Origin: Bacteroidetes bacterium HGW-Bacteroidetes-17
GTDB taxonomy: Bacteria > Bacteroidota > Bacteroidia > Bacteroidales > GCA-2711565
Length of the DNA: 44,529 bases
Assembly (NCBI GenBank): GCA_002840985.1
Contig: PHDM01000010.1
Coordinates: 1 to 44,529 of the forward strand
Direction: 5' to 3'
Position 1 is the stretch's first letter; the number at the start of each line of letters is the position of its first letter. Of this stretch, positions 10,301 to 18,761 are shown one piece after another. Position numbers and translations under genes: made by a program. The notes beneath the pieces are model-generated. The model was not told where the DNA came from. It did no database searches and saw only the letters and a program-made list of their open reading frames with translations.

Positions 10301-10696
10301 ATAAACTGCAACATTTACTTTTACTTTAAAACTGTCTTTCGGAATTTTTGAAAAGCAACTGAATCCCATTGCTGAAGGAAGGAAGCTATTTGCTAATCCA
10401 ATTTCTTCTTCAATTTCCTCACTCATATCAACAGGAGCTTTACTATCTCCTGTATTTACTGGGTCTTCAGAATCCGTCTTTTCTTCTTCAATTTTTTCCA
10501 AAATTTTATTTTCATCAGAAGACGTTGAATTGGCCTTTTCGAAAGTAACTGTTTTTGGAAATAGAATTCCAGCCCCGTATCTTAATCGTGGTGGTTCATT
10601 AATTAAAATTTCTTCTCCGTTCTCCTGAATGTGTGGCTTCACAGGATCTGGACCAATCAATTCTTGTTTTATAAATTTCAGAATATTATCTCTCAT
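7325..10696 (-). CDS. drmA: DISARM helicase DrmA
   Basis: A 1123-aa SF2 helicase. Walker A is FPTGGGKTEAYL near residue 481, Walker B/DExH is QDELHLISGPLGS near 695, motif III is ASSATI, and the C-terminal helicase half has ATNMNSVGVDIPRL and the motif VI YIQATSRVGRSKKGPG near 940. A C-x2-C...C pair (CPWCGSQMG, CDNSVC) forms a probable zinc ribbon between the Walker motifs. The first ~480 residues have a low-complexity acidic stretch (55-100) and no motif I know. Together with DrmB this is the core of every DISARM system. The start is 1 bp after the stop of the NERD-helicase gene. Confidence 0.88.
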   Translation of the reverse strand: MRDNILKFIKQELIGPDPVKPHIQENGEEILINEPPRLRYGAGILFPKTVTFEKANSTSSDENKILEKIEEEKTDSEDPVNTGDSKAPVDMSEEIEEEIGLANSFLPSAMGFSCFSKIPKDSFKVKVNVAVYEIKEYSYSKEDGKVVTRKAYYRIPLDQEFTLNANEIPLRSGQSTDKLLLDKGGKELNLKLNIRNRTHGAILGKNIHLLTFTLININTGGTENINNEDCFFQVSFSVSADEKCFCPYKAASSKTDREDEKTNLLLFRKKKTFAIGHGCSPSWNDNDEYYTNAITTNAIPSYEIKPIVPNELKSVELKMFDLSDFSGKDITSNLIKLNSEYESWINKQEEIANLELKDELLETALRHIRSCRLCLSRMKEGVQLLNSNENVNRAFKLMNRAMLLQQLNYSIETRNWILDKGNISALKDAIIPNINDSSTWKKGLGAWRPFQLAFILMNLNSMFDTNHQDREMVDLIWFPTGGGKTEAYLGLSAFSIFLKRLKDKNDSGTTVMMRYTLRLLTAQQFQRAASLICACDKIRKENEEELGTSRITIGLWVGSDSTPNNRDAAKKAFQIMEQGREEDNPFIVLKCPWCGSQMGYLKEARTNKVKGYKRRKVGTKETIVYQCDNSVCDFSKADFNLPLIVIDEDIYENPPTLLIGTVDKFAMLTWRPEARTLFGFRGNTRPFSPPELIIQDELHLISGPLGSMVGLYETMIEELCTANNVKPKIIASSATISRAKEQINSLYGRGTNNVTIFPAQCLSAGDSFFAYEDITSTGRIYTGIFASALPSHATAQVRVLSALLQSVKSIPVADEKERDPYWTALTYFNSIRELGHAATLIRADIREYMNSIWIRKAIKGDERRFINRDIELTSRINSNDIPEYLEQLLKSWSGDKSEYPVDVCLATNMNSVGVDIPRLGLMTVIGQPKTTSEYIQATSRVGRSKKGPGIVFTIYNCSKPRDRSHFEHFQEFHSKIYSKVEPTSVTPFSAPARERALHAILIGLIRFYSTDESTEKPRPFPKKDIIDRVTQIIYDRVNLIDKEEYEKTLELIEEKLDYWKNELPIVYGKPFGQITDTPLIYSAGTNPSEDIKARAWSTPTSMRNVDSTCEAYVIPAEYFNIDN

Positions 10697-10697
10697 A

Positions 10698-12434
10698 TCA
10701 ATTGAGTTTTCTTTTTAGAAGTTCTCTATAATCATTTCGCTTTGTTTCCGCAATAAGAAGAATTAAACCATATCTTGCTCTACTCATTCCAACATACAAC
10801 AATGACTTTGCAATTTCACTTGTTAAATCCTCAATATCGGTAATAACGACATAATTGCTTTCCATTCCCTTGTATGATTGTATAGTAGCAAAGCCAAAGA
10901 AATTTTGTGTTGATAAAATTTCACTTGTGTTTTTGATTTCTCTGATTGTAAAACCAGAAAACGAATTTGAACATGAGTTTTCAAATTTTCTTGGCGATAC
11001 AATTATGAGTTCATGAAATGGCAATTTGTTTTCAGAAAGTTTCTTCAATTGCTCCCCCAACAGTTTCTTTTGGTCTGCTTCATCCTTATAGAAAATGTAT
11101 TCGACCGGAATTCCTTCAAGATGTTCAAGTAAAAATGGTGGTTTCTCAAATCCTGAAACCAAAGAAGTTTCTTCACCAACTTGTTTAGTGTTCCGGCAAT
11201 TTATTTTCAATAGGAAATTTGAATGCTGTCCTGAGTTTTTTAGCATGTCAATCATTTCTTTTTTTGAAAGCTGTGCATATATGGCTTGCCTTTCAAAGTC
11301 ACCATAAATTTCCCAGTTACCTTTAGCGAAACCGCCTGTTACCATCGAATCAAACAAACTCAAATACTCTTCCCTGATTAAATCCTGACCTTCATCAATA
11401 ATCAACTTGTCAAACTTCATATTGATTCCTTTTTGATAAATGTTTTTCAATAAGTTTGGCAAATATTTACTGTAAAAATCCTGTTTACCGCTTTGCAATT
11501 TATCATAGTCAAATCCTTTTGATTGCTCAAATAAAAAACTGTGCAAACTTGAAATAGTGATTTTATCTTCCCATTCTTCAACTTGCCTTTGCATCCATTC
11601 TCCGATCAAACGATTGTAGCAAGTAAGAAAAACTGTTTTGCCTTCCGCTGCTGCTCTCACTGCTGATTCAAGTGCAATCATCGTTTTGCCTGTCCCTGCA
11701 CTCCCTTGTATAACGCTTCTTTCATTGATTTGAATAGAATCAAGAATTCGGTACTGCTCTTCGGTATATTTTTTTACTTCTTTATCGAACTCTGCCAGCC
11801 TTTCTTTTACTGTCCTCACTCTTTCAAAATCTCCTCTGAGGAAATCGCACAGCGAATTCAAATCATTTGCATTGGGTAAAGAATCATTTTCAGAAAACCA
11901 TCTTTGCCCCCTGTGCTTTTTAATGAACTGTTCAACTAAATTCTTAAAGTAATGGTCTGTTCCGCTTTGGATTGAATCTTTGTCAAGTATCTGCCATGAT
12001 TCATACTCAACACTGTGCTTGTCAAAGCTTATGTGAGGAAAGACACAAAGAAACCCAGATAAGATTTTTGTGAACTTATGTCCCTTACCGAACTCTTTTT
12101 CAATTGCTGAACGCAATGAAAACATTGCTTCTCTTGCTTGGTTGAATGGACTTTTGTTCTTATTTACATTTCCATATCGGTCAATGAAGTACCAGACTCC
12201 ATCAATACATTTTACATCTCCGCCTTTCACTTCCATTACAAAAATTCCACCATTTGGAATTAAAATCAGAAAATCAATTTCTCCATACAAACGAACTGTA
12301 TGTTGTGAAAGATTTAAGGAGTGAAGTATAATCCAATCTTTAGTGAATGTATTATTTTTGAAAATTTCAAAAATCATTTTTTCACCTGTACTTTTACAAC
12401 TTTTGTCTACGTATGGTGGTAATAATTTTGCCAT
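10698..12434 (-). CDS. NERD nuclease-like domain fused to SF1 helicase
   Basis: A 578-aa protein. The N-terminal ~130 residues carry a NERD domain (GEIDFLILIPNGGIFVMEVK; the D and the ExK at ~69 fit the PD-(D/E)xK core). A UvrD/DUF2075-like helicase follows: Walker A QGSAGTGKT (~247), Walker B LIIDEGQDL (~347), motif IV GDFERQAIY, and motif VI YVGMSRARYGL near the C-terminus. It sits inside the DISARM operon between the DrmE-like gene (1-bp overlap) and drmA, in a position where I find no PLD-type DrmC. It may supply nuclease activity to this DISARM variant; that is inference from context. Confidence 0.85.
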   Translation of the reverse strand: MAKLLPPYVDKSCKSTGEKMIFEIFKNNTFTKDWIILHSLNLSQHTVRLYGEIDFLILIPNGGIFVMEVKGGDVKCIDGVWYFIDRYGNVNKNKSPFNQAREAMFSLRSAIEKEFGKGHKFTKILSGFLCVFPHISFDKHSVEYESWQILDKDSIQSGTDHYFKNLVEQFIKKHRGQRWFSENDSLPNANDLNSLCDFLRGDFERVRTVKERLAEFDKEVKKYTEEQYRILDSIQINERSVIQGSAGTGKTMIALESAVRAAAEGKTVFLTCYNRLIGEWMQRQVEEWEDKITISSLHSFLFEQSKGFDYDKLQSGKQDFYSKYLPNLLKNIYQKGINMKFDKLIIDEGQDLIREEYLSLFDSMVTGGFAKGNWEIYGDFERQAIYAQLSKKEMIDMLKNSGQHSNFLLKINCRNTKQVGEETSLVSGFEKPPFLLEHLEGIPVEYIFYKDEADQKKLLGEQLKKLSENKLPFHELIIVSPRKFENSCSNSFSGFTIREIKNTSEILSTQNFFGFATIQSYKGMESNYVVITDIEDLTSEIAKSLLYVGMSRARYGLILLIAETKRNDYRELLKRKLN

Positions 12435-14938
12435 TAGATAATTTCTTTTTGAAGTAATCTATTTACGAATCGAACATCTATATTCTCCCATTTATTTGAA
12501 ACCTCGATAACTTTAAGAATTTCTACACTTCCAAGCCCCTCAATTGTAATCTTTGAATTAATAATTGAAATATCGGCAAATTCATATATTTTTTTTCTTA
12601 TCCTATCAGAAACAAAATCAGCCGCTTTCATTCGCCAACCAGTCATTCGGCTAATTGATTCTCTAACTTTGTCTATATTTTCAAAAAGTAGATTTGAATT
12701 AGTCAGCAGAGCAATACTAATTAAATCAGCATTATCATCTGGACCAATCCTATTTTCATCCTGTAACCAAGTTCTAATAGTAACTTCATGTTTTTTGCAG
12801 TCGTAATTCCTTAAATCATTTACAAGTTTTTTGAAATTTTCGCCTATTGAAAAATAATATTCTTTTAGTAAATTCCTCCAAAGTTCTGTCCATTGCTTGA
12901 CTTCTGCTAAATCATTTGGCTTAGTGTTTTTTTCAACTAACTCAACCAAAATATCTCTGTCTGTATTTATCAACGCTATTACATCGCTTGGTTTGAGGGA
13001 ATCAAGTTTTTTTCTATAAACATTAGACTTTTCACCCTTAGCAGATTCTACTAATTCATTTATTTCTAAGAATTTGTGAGTCTCACTTGAATAAATGAAA
13101 AATCCATCTTCAAAATCAATTCTCTTTGCTTTGAGGTTATCTGTTGAATTATCTTTTACAGTATATTTTGAGAATTGTGAATTATCAAGTTTTAATTCAA
13201 TTTCTATTATATCAAACGAATTTTCATAATTTCCCTCTTCAACATCGGCATCATAAAATAATTCTTCAAATCCTTTGGGTTTTCCAAACTTAACAATTGA
13301 ACTAATTCCTTTGTTCGTAATTGTTGTCTTGATGTTTTCATTATACTTTCTATTTCTTCTTTGGAGCGAATTATAATATTTATTTTCAAATTGATAGAAT
13401 AAAACGGTGAGTTCGGAAAATAAGAATGAAGAAAGAATTCTGTTTATGTTGTGTGACTTTGCCCAACCAGTGATTATTGCTTTTGCTGGTCGCTCAGTAA
13501 GTAAACTGTCGTTTACATCTGCAACGGAAATGACTTGAATGTTGTGTGAATTTATAAGTAAAGAATTTCTTAAACTTTGCGCTTCATCATCAGTCGGGCA
13601 AATGATGTAGTCATAATTGTGAGTTTTCATCAGTGCTTTCAGTCTTGCACATTTTTCTGATTGCTGTTTTGAAAAATTTTCTAACACCAATTTTAAAAGT
13701 AATATACTTTCTTCAATACATTTATTGGAATCACCTAACCACATTCTACTTTTTAAAAATAATTCTTCAATACTGATTAACTTCTGATTGAGAATTGCAA
13801 TTTCATGGACAGTTAAAACATGCGAAATTCTTGAAACTAGATTTGTAAGTTGAATTAGATAAATTTTAAGAGTATTCAGGTCACTGTTTGATTCATCTTT
13901 TTCAATTGAATGTATTTTTTGTGTAATAGTCTCAAGCTCTGCGTTCTGACAAATTTCTTTTACAAAACTGAAGTGAAAGTATTTTTTCAGTTTTTCATTG
14001 AAAGTGAGAAAAGGGGAACTTCCTAGCTGATAGTCAAGATTTAAATACTCTTTTGAAAAATTGAAAAACTCAAAACCATAATTACCAATGGTATCAAAAC
14101 TTTCAATCTCCGACATATCTGTAATGAGAATTGTTGGAATATTCTTTGCATCAATATCAGAAAAGTCTGTTGCTCTTTCATTTATAAAAGAGAAGCTATC
14201 AATGATAATCATTGAGATTGGGTTGGAATCTGAATATAACGATAAACTGGTGAGATTGTTACAAATCAGAAGTGGACTGTTAGCTTCCGCCATACCGTTT
14301 TCATCAATCTTTTCTACATGAAATAATTCAGATAATTTTGCAAAGTTTATTGCAAGGTTATCAGCAGAAACATCATATGACTTATATTTGGTAACAAGAC
14401 AGATTTTGTTCTTAATAAATTCTATGTTTCCGAAAGTATCAATGTTAAGTAGCTTATCCAATGGACTTTTGATTTTGCCTGGCAAGGCATTTTTAACACT
14501 CTTTAGTGTAGATAATTGTCTTGAAGCATCCGTTCGCTGAAGTTTAAATGATTGAGCAATGTTAATAGAAAATATTGCAGTATTAGGCTCTTTCCCTCCT
14601 TTAAAGGCAATCGAATTATCTTTTATACCAACCCATTCTACAATAGCTTTACCATTCAGTTTTAACTTGTCACCCAAATTATATTGCTGGTAAGATTTAA
14701 GAATTTCCCCCTTGAACTGTTCAAAGTCATTTCCAATTAGTGAAATAACAGAAGGGATTGTAAGCCATTGTGCTGCATATTCCTTTGAAGGAAAAACTAG
14801 ACAAAATTTGTTTGTTGTATCGCTTGCAAAAAAATCTGAAATGAGTCGAAGCGAATCAATTAAAGGCGATGGTAGTAAATGGGCTTCATCTTTACCTGCA
14901 TAGGAGTATTGCAATTTCAGAATTAATTCTGTATTCAT
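12434..14938 (-). CDS. drmE: DrmE-like DISARM protein
   Basis: An 834-aa protein without a Walker motif or other catalytic pattern that I can see. The family was assigned by position (directly downstream of a 5mC methyltransferase and upstream of drmA/drmB), size and general character: it has alternating Rossmann-like segments such as SMIIIDSFSF and IPTILITDMSE around residues 240-270 and DYIICPTDDEAQSLRNSL near 440, reminiscent of an inactive helicase-like fold. DrmE is the class 2 marker of DISARM and has no known biochemical role. It starts 23 bp after drmMII and overlaps the NERD-helicase gene by one base. Alternative: an unrelated accessory protein of the operon. Confidence 0.6.
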   Translation of the reverse strand: MNTELILKLQYSYAGKDEAHLLPSPLIDSLRLISDFFASDTTNKFCLVFPSKEYAAQWLTIPSVISLIGNDFEQFKGEILKSYQQYNLGDKLKLNGKAIVEWVGIKDNSIAFKGGKEPNTAIFSINIAQSFKLQRTDASRQLSTLKSVKNALPGKIKSPLDKLLNIDTFGNIEFIKNKICLVTKYKSYDVSADNLAINFAKLSELFHVEKIDENGMAEANSPLLICNNLTSLSLYSDSNPISMIIIDSFSFINERATDFSDIDAKNIPTILITDMSEIESFDTIGNYGFEFFNFSKEYLNLDYQLGSSPFLTFNEKLKKYFHFSFVKEICQNAELETITQKIHSIEKDESNSDLNTLKIYLIQLTNLVSRISHVLTVHEIAILNQKLISIEELFLKSRMWLGDSNKCIEESILLLKLVLENFSKQQSEKCARLKALMKTHNYDYIICPTDDEAQSLRNSLLINSHNIQVISVADVNDSLLTERPAKAIITGWAKSHNINRILSSFLFSELTVLFYQFENKYYNSLQRRNRKYNENIKTTITNKGISSIVKFGKPKGFEELFYDADVEEGNYENSFDIIEIELKLDNSQFSKYTVKDNSTDNLKAKRIDFEDGFFIYSSETHKFLEINELVESAKGEKSNVYRKKLDSLKPSDVIALINTDRDILVELVEKNTKPNDLAEVKQWTELWRNLLKEYYFSIGENFKKLVNDLRNYDCKKHEVTIRTWLQDENRIGPDDNADLISIALLTNSNLLFENIDKVRESISRMTGWRMKAADFVSDRIRKKIYEFADISIINSKITIEGLGSVEILKVIEVSNKWENIDVRFVNRLLQKEII

Positions 14939-14961
14939 AGTTTAATACTTCAAAAGTGTAT

Positions 14962-16200
14962 TTAGCCATTTAGTAAATAACATTTTATTGCTGATGCAAT
15001 TTTTTCGGCCATCAATGGAGGAACTGCATTTCCAATTTGTTTGAACGCTGCAGTTCGTCCACCTTCAAAAAAATAATCATCAGGGAACGATTGAATTCTT
15101 GCAGCTTCACGAACTGATATAGAGCGAATCTGTTTCTTGTCTGGATAAATGTAATAGTGTCCGTCTTTGCTTATGTGTGCAACAACTGTGTGTGAATGTC
15201 CGTTTGGGTCAACGACTTTGTAACGGTCAAGAAATGCAATTGTGTTCTTGTGTGTCTGCAACTGTATTGGAATGTCATTGTATTTCAATCTCTGTCTTTC
15301 ATTTATCCATTTGTCAATTGCAAGAGAATAAATTTCTAAATCTCTGTCGTTATGGTTTCGTGTGATGTGCTGTGTTGTGTAATCAATTCCGTTTCTCGTT
15401 TCAGTTTTTTTCAGATACTCGTTTATATGTTTTGTGTATTTTGCAACTTGCATTTCTTGTCCGGGTATTAGTGAAGGCAAGTCAAAGAACAAATCTTTTT
15501 TTGTCTGCCATTTGTTCTCCATCGTTTCAAGTTTCGGGAAAGCAAACTTTACCTTTCCTTTTCTTCCAATGATAATAACCCTTCTTCTACGTTGCAGCAC
15601 TCCATATTCTTCTGCATTCAAAACTTGGAAGTCGGCTGAATAGCCGATTTCAGAAAATAGCTCCAACATCTCATTTAGATACTTAGCATTTCCAGCTGTG
15701 AGTATTCCCAACACATTCTCAAAGACAAAGAATTTTGGTTTGTAACGAATAAGAAATTGTGCATAATAACGAAACAAATAATTTCTCTTGTCGTCTTTCA
15801 TTCTGTTTGGATCTCGGCTTCTTCCTATAAGGGAATATGCCTGACAAGGTGGGCCTCCAATAATTATGTCGACTTTTTTTGAATTAAGTTGCAAGTCGAT
15901 TTTTGCAAAGATATTTTCAATGCTTTTATCTGTGATTTCCTCAGTGATAACAGATTCAAGTAGTTCTTGTGGAATGGAATTCCACAATTCATTTCTTGTA
16001 ATCTCTTGTTTCAAATAGGAATAATACATGCTTAGGTTATGTGCTTGTTGGAAGTAATGAAATGCAACCCGTGTCCGTAAAGTGTCTGATGCTTCTGCAC
16101 TCATTTCAACATGAGCGATAGGTTCAAACTTTTGTTTGATAAATCCTTCTGAAAGTCCTCCGGCACCAGCAAAGAGGTCTATATAATTCAAACTGCTCAT
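14962..16200 (-). CDS. drmMII: DISARM DNA (cytosine-5) methyltransferase DrmMII
   Basis: A 412-aa 5mC methyltransferase with motifs in canonical order: I DLFAGAGGLSEGF (~8), IV GGPPCQAYSLIGRSRD with catalytic Cys near 118, VI FENVLGI (~161), VIII LQRRRRVIIIGR, and IX/X REAARIQSFPDDY and QIGNAVPPLMAEKIA at the C-terminus. In class 2 DISARM this enzyme marks the host DNA as self. It is the first gene of the five-gene operon; the target recognition region lies between motifs VIII and IX (~230-330) and its sequence specificity cannot be read here. Confidence 0.9.
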   Translation of the reverse strand: MSSLNYIDLFAGAGGLSEGFIKQKFEPIAHVEMSAEASDTLRTRVAFHYFQQAHNLSMYYSYLKQEITRNELWNSIPQELLESVITEEITDKSIENIFAKIDLQLNSKKVDIIIGGPPCQAYSLIGRSRDPNRMKDDKRNYLFRYYAQFLIRYKPKFFVFENVLGILTAGNAKYLNEMLELFSEIGYSADFQVLNAEEYGVLQRRRRVIIIGRKGKVKFAFPKLETMENKWQTKKDLFFDLPSLIPGQEMQVAKYTKHINEYLKKTETRNGIDYTTQHITRNHNDRDLEIYSLAIDKWINERQRLKYNDIPIQLQTHKNTIAFLDRYKVVDPNGHSHTVVAHISKDGHYYIYPDKKQIRSISVREAARIQSFPDDYFFEGGRTAAFKQIGNAVPPLMAEKIASAIKCYLLNG

Positions 16201-16416
16201 TTGTTAGATATGCCTTTCACTTTTTGAAGTTTGTATAATTAACTTATGGTAAAAGTTTAAAGGTAGCAATAAGATTTAAAATCACCAAATACATTGTTTT
16301 TTGTTGACATTATGTATTAATTAAGAACGAATGGTTTCACATGGGTGGTTAACTCATAAATATTCGATTTTAAAACATTTATTGTCTGCCAAGCTATTCT
16401 ATTTTTTAAAGATAAA

Positions 16417-16443
16417 ACCTCACCAGAATCAGTCTGGTGAGGT
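16417..16443 (-). terminator. Terminator after the ParB-methyltransferase gene
   Basis: An 11-bp perfect stem (16417-16427 with 16433-16443, loop ATCAG). On the minus strand it lies 43 bp past the stop of the methyltransferase gene and is followed by TTTTATCTTT. This isolates the methyltransferase from the DISARM operon, whose promoter must then lie in 16201-16416; I see no clear TAnnTTTG box there. Confidence 0.8.
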
Positions 16444-16485
16444 ATGGGTATGTTAATGTTAATGATTTAAAAAATATAACTTATT

Positions 16486-18132
16486 CTATTTCATATTTTG
16501 TAATACTTGGAAACAATCATTATATGCTTTGGTGAGTACTCCATACGATTTTTTAATATTGCTAGATCTGGGTTTTATTTTATCAAATCCCATTTCAGAT
16601 AAAGAATCAATTTTGAAGGATTCTGGTTTCCTATCAAAAATATCTACAAAGTCCTTTTCAGTTTTCTTTGTTTGCAATTTCCAATTAACGATATTGTAAA
16701 ATTGAATTTGATGCAACCTGACTTCAGAGGCTTTAATAAATTCCGGATTCATATCGTAGCCGATGAATTTCCGCTTATTTTTAAGAGCAAACTCTCCAAC
16801 TGTTGATGTACCAGCAAAACAATCAAGAATAGTGTCCCCTTTTTTTGTACTGACCAACCCACAAATAGCAGGAACGCTAATTGGAAAAGTAGCACTATGA
16901 GTTAAGTAAAACCCTTTGTCTTTACACTTTTTTCGTATGTCACTTGTGTTTGCCACATTGGTTTTTAGGACCCCATCTCTATAATCCAGTCCCGATTTAA
17001 GCTTTGGACTGGTTTTTTCAAGGCCATAACTAATTTTAGCTTCTTTGTCAGTTAGTTCTTTCAGCCAGCCATCATTATAGTAAAAATCGCTAGACTTAAC
17101 GAAATGAAAAATTGGTTCATGGCTGCGGACGCTGCGTTTACCGCGTGTATATGTGGGATTTTGCTTAATCCAGAGGATTTCATCGTTCAATATCCACCCA
17201 AGTTTGAGCATTTCAATGACAAAATAATGCGGTACCGCCTGATACTTTCCACCAAGAACACAATCATTAATGTTTACAAATAAACTTCCATCATCTCTCA
17301 ATACTCTATAACACTCCTTAAAAACCTTCATCATGTTGAGAAGATATTCTTCAATTTCATTTTCATGGCCTAATTCATCTTCACCATTATTATAATCTTT
17401 CATTTTATAATAAGGTGGACTTGTAATGATTGAATGTACAGACCCTGTTTCAACCTCATGCATATCTTCAGATGAATGGTTATATATTTTTGTGTGCTCT
17501 CTCTTAATCTCAAATTTTTCTGGTATTACTTTGGCATTCTGTTTCCTTTTGGATAAATCATCCAAATGCTGATATAAACCATTTAAAGTTGTTTTTCCGT
17601 TATCAAGAGAGTTGAAAATACCTTTAAACTCTTCAGATTCTCTCCCATGTATTTCTTCCGCTAATGATGCAATGGCTTTAACCTTTTCTCTTGTCGTTCT
17701 TGAGTGTGCTTTCAAGAATGAGTCTCTTCTGTCTTTTATTTCCTTTAGCTCTGGATTCAAGTCGGTTCTTTGGCCTTGTTTGATTTTATAATGTTGCTCG
17801 AAAAACTCAATTTCCTTTAGTATATCTGAATATGATTTAACTCTTTGTTGATTAGTTGAGACTGATTTTATATCCATATCCTGTTCATCAACATCTTTAA
17901 GAATTACAGGAACAACAGCTATGCCAAGTTCCAAAGCAATTTGAAGTCTCAGATTGCCAGAAATGACGACGTTCGTTTTTCTATTTACTAGTAAGGGCTC
18001 AATTATTCCATGCTCCTGAATATTGCTTTTAATCTCCTCATAATTAGCTGGAGCATCATATATTCCAAGTTTTGTATTGTTCGCAAAGAGAGTCGATGGA
18101 CTTACGGGAGTAATAATATCTTTTTCGGGCAT
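16486..18132 (-). CDS. ParB-like domain fused to N4/N6-type DNA methyltransferase
   Basis: A 548-aa protein. Residues ~10-100 form a ParB/sulfiredoxin-like domain (ISGNLRLQIALELGI, VPVILKD), followed by a basic helical linker with an HTH-like segment (~100-200). The C-terminal half is a beta-class amino-methyltransferase: motif IV TSPPYYKM (~235) and motif I DCFAGTSTVGEFAL (~437) in permuted order, which fits adenine-N6 or cytosine-N4 methylation. Such ParB-methyltransferase fusions are common in phages and mobile elements. It has its own terminator and a palindrome before its start, so it is a separate unit from DISARM. No cognate nuclease is adjacent. Confidence 0.85.
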   Translation of the reverse strand: MPEKDIITPVSPSTLFANNTKLGIYDAPANYEEIKSNIQEHGIIEPLLVNRKTNVVISGNLRLQIALELGIAVVPVILKDVDEQDMDIKSVSTNQQRVKSYSDILKEIEFFEQHYKIKQGQRTDLNPELKEIKDRRDSFLKAHSRTTREKVKAIASLAEEIHGRESEEFKGIFNSLDNGKTTLNGLYQHLDDLSKRKQNAKVIPEKFEIKREHTKIYNHSSEDMHEVETGSVHSIITSPPYYKMKDYNNGEDELGHENEIEEYLLNMMKVFKECYRVLRDDGSLFVNINDCVLGGKYQAVPHYFVIEMLKLGWILNDEILWIKQNPTYTRGKRSVRSHEPIFHFVKSSDFYYNDGWLKELTDKEAKISYGLEKTSPKLKSGLDYRDGVLKTNVANTSDIRKKCKDKGFYLTHSATFPISVPAICGLVSTKKGDTILDCFAGTSTVGEFALKNKRKFIGYDMNPEFIKASEVRLHQIQFYNIVNWKLQTKKTEKDFVDIFDRKPESFKIDSLSEMGFDKIKPRSSNIKKSYGVLTKAYNDCFQVLQNMK

Positions 18133-18142
18133 ATAAATTATT

Positions 18143-18174
18143 TTTAACTTTTGCAGATATCTGCAAAAGTTAAA
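18143..18174. promoter_or_regulatory. 32-bp perfect palindrome before the ParB-methyltransferase start
   Basis: Positions 18143-18158 are the exact reverse complement of 18159-18174, centred on GATATC with TGCAGATATCTGCA as core. It ends 10 bp from the start codon at 18132, over the expected leader or -7 region (TAACTTTTG reads on the minus strand). This is a strong operator candidate, possibly for autoregulation; it could also form a cruciform or RNA hairpin. Confidence 0.7.
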
Positions 18175-18378
18175 TTTAGCAAAAATTAAAAAATAGGATT
18201 AATTTTTCTGTATTATTTGAAAATTCCTGAAAGTATTTAGAATATCGAAGTATTTATTATTAGTTATGGGTTGATTTTTTCAATTAAATTATTTATATTT
18301 TATATAAGAGGTAAACCTCAATTATTACGGCTAAAGCCAAACAAAATACTGAATTAATGGTCGGTTAATACAATGACG

Positions 18379-18599
18379 GTTGCGTTGATTCTTTCAATCG
18401 CTTTACAATGGGACCCATCCAAAGAGCAGCCTGAGGACAAAGGAATTTAAGGCTAGGATGGCGGGCTACCGTACGGCTTGACAGGTGATTCCAGCCCCCA
18501 GCACACGGCGTTGACTAGGGGGAGCAACTCAAAAGACATATTTTGAGAGTTCGTTTCTAACCTTTAGTGATAACTAAAGGACTAGAATACGAACGCAAC
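18379..18599. ncRNA. Candidate structured noncoding RNA, ~220 nt
   Basis: The segment is closed by an 8-bp perfect pair (GTTGCGTT 18379-18386 with AACGCAAC 18592-18599). Inside are several nested helices: CCATCC 18415-18420 with GGATGG 18456-18461 enclosing AGCCT 18428-18432 with AGGCT 18450-18454; GGGCT 18463-18467 with AGCCC 18493-18497; CTCAAAA 18528-18534 with TTTTGAG 18541-18547; and a long hairpin 18549-18594 (CTTTAGT/ACTAAAG at its top). It is clearly more GC-rich than its AT-rich flanks and carries no ORF. Strand is undetermined. It matches no RNA class I can name; no reverse transcriptase or TnpB-like gene is nearby. Confidence 0.5.
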
Positions 18600-18761
18600 A
18601 ATCTAAAAGCCACTTTTTTACTAGAGCACTAAGTACTGGAAAATAATACTAGAATATACTAGCAAATATAGGACCCCTAGAATACTAGAATATACTAGTA
18701 TATAGGGCCACTGGGAAATTAATTCTTAATGACTAATAAAACAGATTCCAGCATATACTAG
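18582..18761. repeat. CTAG-rich repeat cluster (iteron-like)
   Basis: ATACTAGAATATACTAG occurs at 18646-18662 and 18682-18698 (period 36), with a partial copy ATACTAGAAT at 18755-18764. CTAG itself occurs eight times in 180 bp (18582, 18621, 18649, 18659, 18677, 18685, 18695, 18758), although by base composition less than one is expected and CTAG is rare in most bacteria. The cluster overlaps the 3' edge of the structured segment and lies upstream of a ribbon-helix-helix gene. Operator array or origin-like iterons are possible readings. Confidence 0.55.
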
